Source: an uncultured Oscillibacter sp. (GTDB lineage: Bacteria > Bacillota > Clostridia > Oscillospirales > Oscillospiraceae). Taken from it: 64,000 nucleotides of DNA. The position numbers and the translations under genes are program-made. Of the stretch, positions 58,984 to 64,000 are shown piece by piece; positions within the stretch are counted from its first letter, which is position 1; the number at the start of each line of letters is the position of its first letter. The stretch spans positions 9,102-73,101 of the forward strand of contig CAJUQQ010000006.1 of the NCBI GenBank assembly GCA_910588175.1, in the 5' to 3' direction. The notes below the pieces were generated by a model. The model was not told where the DNA came from and did no database searches. It worked only from the letters and a program-made list of their open reading frames with translations.

Positions 58984-59199
58984 ATGAGAGACGTTACGAT
59001 TACCACCGAGTTTATCAAGCTTCAGGACCTTTTGAAATTCGCGGGACTGACGGAGACCGGCGGCGAGGCAAAGGAGCGTATTCAAGCCGGGGAGGCCCTG
59101 GTTAACGGCCAGGTCTGCCTCCAGCGGGGAAAGAAGATCCGCCCAGGTGATACGGTGGCCTTCGCCGGGGAAACCCTGAGCGTCCGGTATGCGGATTGA
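58984..59199 (+). CDS. yaaA: S4-domain RNA-binding protein YaaA/RlbA
   Basis: This 71-residue S4 domain protein is found between dnaN and recF in many Firmicutes; it is thought to act in ribosome biogenesis. The core FIKLQDLLKFAGLTETGGEA and VNGQVCLQRGKKIRPGD is intact. It overlaps recF by 11 bp. Confidence 0.93.
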   Translation: MRDVTITTEFIKLQDLLKFAGLTETGGEAKERIQAGEALVNGQVCLQRGKKIRPGDTVAFAGETLSVRYAD

Positions 59200-60295
59200 C
59201 CGCCTGGAGCTGGAGGGCTTCCGGAATTATGAGAGAGAAGCCTCAGACTTCGACTGCCGGTGCAACGTCATCTGCGGTGAGAACGCCCAGGGAAAGACCA
59301 ACCTTTTAGAGGCTCTGGTCTATCTCTCCCGAGGAAAATCTCCCCGGGCCCGGACGGACCGGGAGATGATCGGCTTTTCGTCGGACGCCGCCCGGCTTCT
59401 GGTCCGGGTGGAATCCCGGCAGCGGGAATTCCGGGTCCAGGCGGACCTCTTCCGGGGCCGCCGCCGGAAGATCACCGTCAATCAGGTTCCCATCAAGACC
59501 AACGCCGCCCTGGGAGACGTGTACCACACCGTGCTGTTCCAGCCGGAGGACCTCTTCCTCATCCGGGAGGGGGCCGCCGCGAGGCGGCGCTTTCTGGACA
59601 CCGCCCTGTGCCAGCTCCGGCCCCGGTACGCCGCCGCCCTGGCCGCTTACGAGCGGGCCCGGGAGCAGAAAACCCGCATTCTCCGGGACTTCGACCAGAG
59701 ACCGGACCTTCTCTCCGCTCTGCCGGAGTTCGACGAGCAGATGATCCGGCTGGGAGCCGTATTGATTCAATACCGGCATTCCTTCTGCCTCCGCCTGGCG
59801 GAGTACGCCGCTGTCCATCACCGGGAGTGCTCCGGCGGAAAAGAGACCCTATCCCTTCAATACCAGACGGTTTCCTCTGTGGAGGACTCCGGCGCGGACG
59901 CCGGAACGCTGGCGGACCGGCTCCGGCGGCATATGGAGAGCCACCGGGAGGCGGAGCGGAGCTCCCGCCTGTGCCTCTCCGGACCCCATAAGGACGATCT
60001 TCTGGTCAGCATCGACGGCCGGGAGGCGAAGCAGTACGCCTCCCAGGGCCAGACAAGGACCGCCGCTCTGGCCCTGAAGCTGGCGGAGCGGGAAATCTAT
60101 CAGAACGCGGCGGGGGAGTACCCGGTGCTTCTGCTGGACGACGTGCTTTCGGAGCTGGACCCCAAGCGGCAGGAATTCGTGCTGAACCGCATTGCCGGGG
60201 GGCAGGTCTTCATCACCTGCTGTGAGGAGGACCGCCTGCCAAGCCTCCTGGGGGGCAGAGTATTTCATGTGGAAGGGGGAAGCATAATTCCATGA
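59189..60295 (+). CDS. recF: DNA repair protein RecF
   Basis: This 368-residue SMC-like ATPase helps load RecA at gaps. Walker A is GENAQGKTNLLEAL, the signature region SQGQTRTAALALKLAE, and Walker B PVLLLDDVLSELD. The ATG lies inside yaaA (11-bp overlap). The stop overlaps the next gene by 4 bp. Confidence 0.95.
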   Translation: MRIDRLELEGFRNYEREASDFDCRCNVICGENAQGKTNLLEALVYLSRGKSPRARTDREMIGFSSDAARLLVRVESRQREFRVQADLFRGRRRKITVNQVPIKTNAALGDVYHTVLFQPEDLFLIREGAAARRRFLDTALCQLRPRYAAALAAYERAREQKTRILRDFDQRPDLLSALPEFDEQMIRLGAVLIQYRHSFCLRLAEYAAVHHRECSGGKETLSLQYQTVSSVEDSGADAGTLADRLRRHMESHREAERSSRLCLSGPHKDDLLVSIDGREAKQYASQGQTRTAALALKLAEREIYQNAAGEYPVLLLDDVLSELDPKRQEFVLNRIAGGQVFITCCEEDRLPSLLGGRVFHVEGGSIIP

Positions 60296-60843
60296 ACTGG
60301 AAAAAATTGGTGAGAAAGTGTGGGATAGCTGTACTCGTACTTCTGCTGGGGGCGGAGGTCTGTATGGAGCTCCGTTATCCCTGCGACGAGCTTTCCGTCA
60401 CGAACAAGGACTCGGAGAAAATTCTCCGCCAGGCGCCGGAGGTCTCCATTACGGAGGAGGACAGGACCATGATGGCGGAGCTGCTGGAGGTCCCTTCCGT
60501 CCAGGCGCTTGTGGAGAGCGGGGAAAACGGAGATGTCCGCGCCTGGGAGGATTCCGGCTTGAAGGAGGCGGCGGGGAAATACCTGGACCCGGAGAGCGCG
60601 GAATCCCTGAATGTCAGCGCCATGTCTCTTGAGGACGGGTCTGTCGTCTTCGCGAGCTGGCGGGAGGAAGCGAGCATCTTTTATCTCCAGGAGGGCCCGG
60701 AGGAGGGAGAATATTACAAGATCTACGCTCCCAAACGGGGAATCAGCTATGAGAATTGGGACAACGAGCGGGCCCAGAAGAGCGAGGTTCACCGCCGGTG
60801 GTTCGCCTGGCTCCGGGACGGTATGTGGAAGGAGAGGGAATAA
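60292..60843 (+). CDS. Unrecognised membrane-anchored protein between recF and remB
   Basis: This is a 183-residue protein with one N-terminal membrane helix (about 9-24) and an acidic extracellular part with no known motif (SWREEASIFYLQEGPEEGEY). The ATG overlaps the recF stop (ATGA), so it is cotranscribed with the replication genes; remB follows 2 bp after its stop. In Bacillus no gene lies here, so this looks like a lineage-specific insertion into the operon. Confidence 0.75.
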   Translation: MNWKKLVRKCGIAVLVLLLGAEVCMELRYPCDELSVTNKDSEKILRQAPEVSITEEDRTMMAELLEVPSVQALVESGENGDVRAWEDSGLKEAAGKYLDPESAESLNVSAMSLEDGSVVFASWREEASIFYLQEGPEEGEYYKIYAPKRGISYENWDNERAQKSEVHRRWFAWLRDGMWKERE

Positions 60844-60845
60844 GC

Positions 60846-61109
60846 GTGTACCTGCATCTTGGGCAAAACGAGATCATCCCCCAGCGCCAGGTGATCGGCA
60901 TTTTTGATCTGGACAAATGCAGCTATGAGAAGCGGACCCGGGACTACCTGGCCGCCGCTGAAAAAGAAGGTGTGGTGCTGGATATCTCCGGGGACCTGCC
61001 CCGGTCCTTCGTGGTCTGCGACCACCCGTATCACGAGCAGATTGTATATCTGAGCCCCCTGAGCCCCGCCGCCCTGCGGAAGCGGGCGGAGAGCGGGCGG
61101 CTGGAGTGA
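60846..61109 (+). CDS. remB: RemB/YaaB-like regulatory protein (DUF370)
   Basis: This is an 87-residue protein. It begins at GTG 60846 (YLHLGQNEIIPQRQVIGIFD), the conserved start of RemB homologues. RemA/RemB proteins are linked to biofilm matrix gene control in Bacillus. It has GGAGAGGG upstream, within the end of the preceding gene. It has a usual position between recF and gyrB. Confidence 0.9.
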   Translation: MYLHLGQNEIIPQRQVIGIFDLDKCSYEKRTRDYLAAAEKEGVVLDISGDLPRSFVVCDHPYHEQIVYLSPLSPAALRKRAESGRLE

Positions 61110-61123
61110 GAAAGGAGAAGCAT

Positions 61124-61225
61124 GTGACTATGACGGCGGCCCTTTTCCTGCTGGGGGTGCTGGCCGGCCGGCTTGGTTACCGGGTCTGGAGCAAGCTCCG
61201 CCCTGCAAAGGGGCCAGGGGCTTGA
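61124..61225 (+). CDS. Small membrane protein between remB and gyrB
   Basis: This encodes 33 residues (start GTG, MTMTAALFLLGVLAGRLGYR and a basic tail). AAAGGAG is 6-7 nt before the GTG. One membrane helix with positive C-terminus resembles many small accessory membrane peptides. Reality rests on the ribosome site and its tight spacing after remB. Confidence 0.5.
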   Translation: MTMTAALFLLGVLAGRLGYRVWSKLRPAKGPGA

Positions 61226-61363
61226 TGGGACAGCCTATGCGGCTTTGAAGAGAGGTATTCCAAGTTTTTTCTGGAGCGGGGAAAGGCGGGCTGGAGGAAA
61301 ATCCTGTCTGTCCGGGTCCACTGAGGAATCTTTCCAACCCGGCTTTTTCCACTCTAAAAGATA

Positions 61364-61526
61364 AGAACCTGTATTCACAGCCGCCGAACGCTGTCTGGCC
61401 GGGCCTTATGCCGTCCCGCCGCGTTAAAAAAACTTGAAATCCGTCAGGATTCCCGCGTTTTTTTGCCTTGCGGGACAGCAAAATTTCTCGCCCAGCCACC
61501 ATACGCCGGTTATGAATACAGGTTCT
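61364..61526. mobile_element. 163-bp MITE-like element before gyrB
   Basis: Inverted ends AGAACCTGTATTCACAGCCG (61364-61383) and its near complement CGGTTATGAATACAGGTTCT (61507-61526), two mismatches. The interior has no ORF. A solo end occurs at 23381. I found no clear target duplication. Confidence 0.65.
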
Positions 61527-61608
61527 AAGTTCTGTGAAGCAGTTCTGCGTTGCCGTGTGACAGACTGAGTTAAAAACCGCACCGCAGAGCGAGATAAAAT
61601 TCTTTTTG

Positions 61609-61634
61609 GTTCTTTTTCTTATAAGAAAAAGAAC
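61609..61634. repeat. Perfect 26-bp palindrome in the gyrB leader
   Basis: GTTCTTTTTCTTATAAGAAAAAGAAC, 17 bp before the gyrB ATG and immediately before its ribosome site. It could be an operator or form a leader hairpin that affects translation. Confidence 0.7.
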
Positions 61635-61650
61635 AGTAAAGGAGAAGTAT

Positions 61651-63600
61651 ATGGCAGACAACGAGATTTTGAATTCCACCGCCGTAGACGCGGGCAACGA
61701 GTACGACGCCTCGGAAATCCAAGTCCTGGAGGGACTGGAGGCCGTCCGGAAACGGCCCGGCATGTATATCGGCTCCACGTCCTCCTCCGGCCTCCACCAC
61801 CTGGTCTATGAGATTGTGGATAACGCCATTGACGAGGCCCTGGCGGGCTTCTGCACGGAGATACTGGTGCAGATCAACGAGGGGGACACCATTACCGTGG
61901 TGGACAACGGCCGGGGCATCCCCGTAGACATCCAGGCCCAGACCGGCAAGCCCGCCCTGGAGGTGGTTTACACCATCCTCCACGCCGGCGGTAAGTTCGG
62001 CGGCGGAGGCTATAAGGTCTCCGGCGGTCTCCACGGCGTGGGCGCGTCGGTGGTCAATGCCCTCTCCGAGTGGCTGACCGTTCAGGTCCACAAGAACGGC
62101 GAGATCTACGAGATGAAATTCTCCCGGGGGCAGATTACCCAGGAGATGAAAATCGTGGGCAAGACGGACCATACCGGCACCACCGTCACCTTCAAGCCGG
62201 ACCCGGAGATGTTCGAGGAAACGGTTTATAATTACGATACCCTCCACACCCGCATGCGGGAGGAGGCCTTCCTCAACGCGGGTCTCCGTATTAAAACCGC
62301 GGATCTCCGCCCCGGGAAGGAGCGGGAGGACTCCATGTGCTACGAGGGCGGCATCCGGGAGTTCGTTACTTGGCTGAACAAGAGCAAGGACGCCCTTCAC
62401 CCCGGCGTGATTTACATGTCCGGCCAGCGGGAAGACTCTGTGGCGGAGGTGGCCCTCCAATATAACGACGGCTACAGCGAAACGATTCTCTCCTTCGCCA
62501 ACAACGTCCACACCCCGGAGGGGGGCATGCACGAGGAGGGCTTCAAGCGGGCCCTGACTACCGTGCTGAACAACTACGGAAAAAAGATCAAGATGCTGAA
62601 GGACGACGAGAAGGTCTCCGGCGAGGACTGCCGGGAGGGCCTGACCTGCGTCATCTCCGTGAAGCTTACCGACGCCCAGTTTGAGGGCCAGACCAAGGCT
62701 AAACTTGGAAACAGCGAAATCCGCACCCTGGTGAACAATATTGTGGCGGAGAAGCTGGACACCTTCCTGGAGGAGAACCCCCAGGTGGGAAGGATGATTC
62801 TGGACAAGGCCCTCACCGCCTCCCGGGCCAGGGAGGCCGCCAAGAAGGCCCGGGAATCCATCCGCCGCAAGACCGCCCTGGGGGGCGCCGCCATGCCCGA
62901 CAAGCTCCGGGACTGCAATGAGAATAACCCGGAGCTGACCGAGCTCTATATCGTCGAGGGCGACTCCGCCGGAGGCTCCGCCACCCAGGGGCGGGACTCC
63001 CGCTTCCAGGCCATTCTGCCCCTTTGGGGAAAGATGCTGAACGTGGAAAAGGCCCGGGCGGACAAGGTCTATGGAAACGACAAGCTCCAGCCCGTCATCA
63101 CCGCCCTGGGGGCGGGCATTGGGGAGGAGTTCGACGCCAATAAGCTCCGGTATCATAAAGTCATCATTATGGCGGATGCCGACGTGGACGGAAGCCATAT
63201 CCGGACATTGCTTCTGACCTTCTTCTTCCGCTTTATGCGCCCCCTCATTGAGCAGGGCTACGTCTATTCCGCCGTCCCGCCCCTCTTTAAGCTCACCCGG
63301 GGAAAGACCACACGGGTTGCCTATGACGAACCGGAACGGGAGCGCGTTTCCGCCGAGCTCCGGGCAGGGAATCCGGGCGCCAAGGTGGAAATCAGCCGCT
63401 TCAAGGGCCTTGGCGAGATGAACCCCCATGAGCTGTGGGAGACCACCATGGACCCCGCCACCCGGACCCTCCGGCGGATTACCCTGGACGACGCGGTGAA
63501 GGCGGACGAGACCTTTACCATCCTCATGGGGGAAAAGGTGGAGCCCCGGAAGGAGTTCATCGAGAAGAACGCCCAGTATGTGGTGAACCTGGATTATTAA
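61651..63600 (+). CDS. gyrB: DNA gyrase subunit B
   Basis: This is the 649-residue ATPase subunit of gyrase. The GHKL ATP site is visible (DNAIDEALAG, VVDNGRGIPVD, GGLHGVGASVVNALS), as are the TOPRIM motifs EGDSAGGSATQGRD and DADVDGSHIRTLLLTFFFR. The segment usually PLRGK reads PLWGK. Start at ATG 61651 with AAAGGAG. It is upstream of gyrA with 32 bp between. Confidence 0.97.
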   Translation: MADNEILNSTAVDAGNEYDASEIQVLEGLEAVRKRPGMYIGSTSSSGLHHLVYEIVDNAIDEALAGFCTEILVQINEGDTITVVDNGRGIPVDIQAQTGKPALEVVYTILHAGGKFGGGGYKVSGGLHGVGASVVNALSEWLTVQVHKNGEIYEMKFSRGQITQEMKIVGKTDHTGTTVTFKPDPEMFEETVYNYDTLHTRMREEAFLNAGLRIKTADLRPGKEREDSMCYEGGIREFVTWLNKSKDALHPGVIYMSGQREDSVAEVALQYNDGYSETILSFANNVHTPEGGMHEEGFKRALTTVLNNYGKKIKMLKDDEKVSGEDCREGLTCVISVKLTDAQFEGQTKAKLGNSEIRTLVNNIVAEKLDTFLEENPQVGRMILDKALTASRAREAAKKARESIRRKTALGGAAMPDKLRDCNENNPELTELYIVEGDSAGGSATQGRDSRFQAILPLWGKMLNVEKARADKVYGNDKLQPVITALGAGIGEEFDANKLRYHKVIIMADADVDGSHIRTLLLTFFFRFMRPLIEQGYVYSAVPPLFKLTRGKTTRVAYDEPERERVSAELRAGNPGAKVEISRFKGLGEMNPHELWETTMDPATRTLRRITLDDAVKADETFTILMGEKVEPRKEFIEKNAQYVVNLDY

Positions 63601-63632
63601 AACCTGCGCGTTCCAAGTAAGGAGGAAGCGTT

Positions 63633-64000
63633 TTGAGTAAGAAACCCCAATACGACCCCGAGGAAATCCGGTTTCCAAACCAGCGGATTGTGGAATCCCC
63701 GCTGGTCCCGGAGATGGAAAAATCCTATATTGACTACGCTATGAGCGTCATTGTGGGCCGGGCCCTGCCTGATGTGCGGGACGGCCTCAAGCCCGTCCAC
63801 CGGCGCATCCTCTACGCCATGTACGAGGATAACCTCACCCACGACAAGCCCTTCCGCAAGTGCGCCACCGCCGTGGGCGACGTGCTGGGCCGTTACCACC
63901 CCCACGGCGACCAGTCGGTGTACGACGCCCTGGTCCGCCTGGCCCAGGACTTTTCCATGCGCTATATGCTCATTGACGGACACGGCAACTTCGGCTCCGT
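63633..64000 (+). CDS. gyrA: DNA gyrase subunit A, N-terminal part (cut by window edge)
   Basis: Start TTG 63633 (SKKPQYDPEEIRFPNQRIVE) behind AAGGAGGA. The visible 122 codons include MSVIVGRALPDVRDGLKPVH and the start of the quinolone-determining region with GRYHPHGDQSVYDALVRL. Gln occupies the position equivalent to E. coli Ser83; the Asp87 equivalent is kept. The catalytic Tyr lies just beyond the window. Confidence 0.95.
   Translation, partial: MSKKPQYDPEEIRFPNQRIVESPLVPEMEKSYIDYAMSVIVGRALPDVRDGLKPVHRRILYAMYEDNLTHDKPFRKCATAVGDVLGRYHPHGDQSVYDALVRLAQDFSMRYMLIDGHGNFGS

Overview
The window looks like a GC-rich, anaerobic, low-oxygen-tolerant Bacillota genome of the Oscillospiraceae type (Clostridia). 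The evidence is the T-box leaders, many Cys-lipobox lipoproteins, a RemB homologue, rubrerythrin with rubredoxin, a 4Fe-4S aldo/keto reductase, an EF-G2 paralogue and the dnaA-dnaN-yaaA-recF-remB-gyrB-gyrA order at the right end. The genus is inferred only; no 16S gene is present.

Layout. 1-2.2 kb: three unrecognised minus-strand genes, the last cut by the window edge. 2.3-6 kb: an FHA-FtsW fusion, a short class B PBP and a small membrane protein. 6.0-6.5 kb: a promoter-driven structured RNA candidate and a small mobile element lodged in a terminator. 6.6-9.7 kb: methionine ABC importer metNIQ behind a Met T-box. 9.8-12.3 kb: a DUF368 carrier and a purine-deaminase-like amidohydrolase under a guanine riboswitch. 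12.4-16 kb: tRNA-Ser(CGA), a THUMP RNA methyltransferase, NfeD and an SPFH protein. 16-20 kb: a membrane protein, then leuS, which shares a Leu T-box with a DUF2500 gene. 20-23.3 kb: putP, a lipoprotein and a TetR regulator. 23.4-23.7 kb: a probable type I toxin (27 residues) with a convergent RNA. 24-31.6 kb: dapF, a dicarboxylate/amino-acid symporter, a gene behind a sigma-D (flagellar) promoter, a ferredoxin-like aldo/keto reductase, pfkA, a lipoprotein, a ModE-type HTH and an 18-cysteine miniprotein. 31.6-43.2 kb: pcrA, a DUF3795-like membrane protein, rpmH-rnpA-yidD-yidC-jag, an S41 protease, rqcH, mrnC and rsmA. 43.2-51 kb: accessory and regulatory genes (CAT-like enzyme, ECF sigma factor with an RsgI-like partner, nitroreductase, QueT, LacI and XRE regulators). 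50.9-56 kb: rubredoxin, rubrerythrin, an EF-G paralogue and phosphoglucomutase. 56.2-64 kb: the replication-initiation cluster with a candidate oriC between dnaA and dnaN.

The strongest unexpected signals are: (i) a family of about 160-bp structured elements that sit between duplicated copies of intrinsic terminator hairpins (6.35, 20.06 and, older, 12.64 kb); (ii) the convergent small toxin/RNA locus at 23.4-23.7 kb; (iii) an orphan structured RNA locus at 6.0 kb with promoters on both strands; (iv) a near-perfect sigma-D promoter in front of an unrecognised gene at 27.3 kb; (v) the guanine riboswitch on a deaminase gene and the Leu T-box that covers a DUF2500 gene plus leuS; and (vi) the rpmH-jag cluster lying about 20 kb from dnaA and pointing the same way. 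Functions rest on reading conserved motifs by eye; no database search was run.
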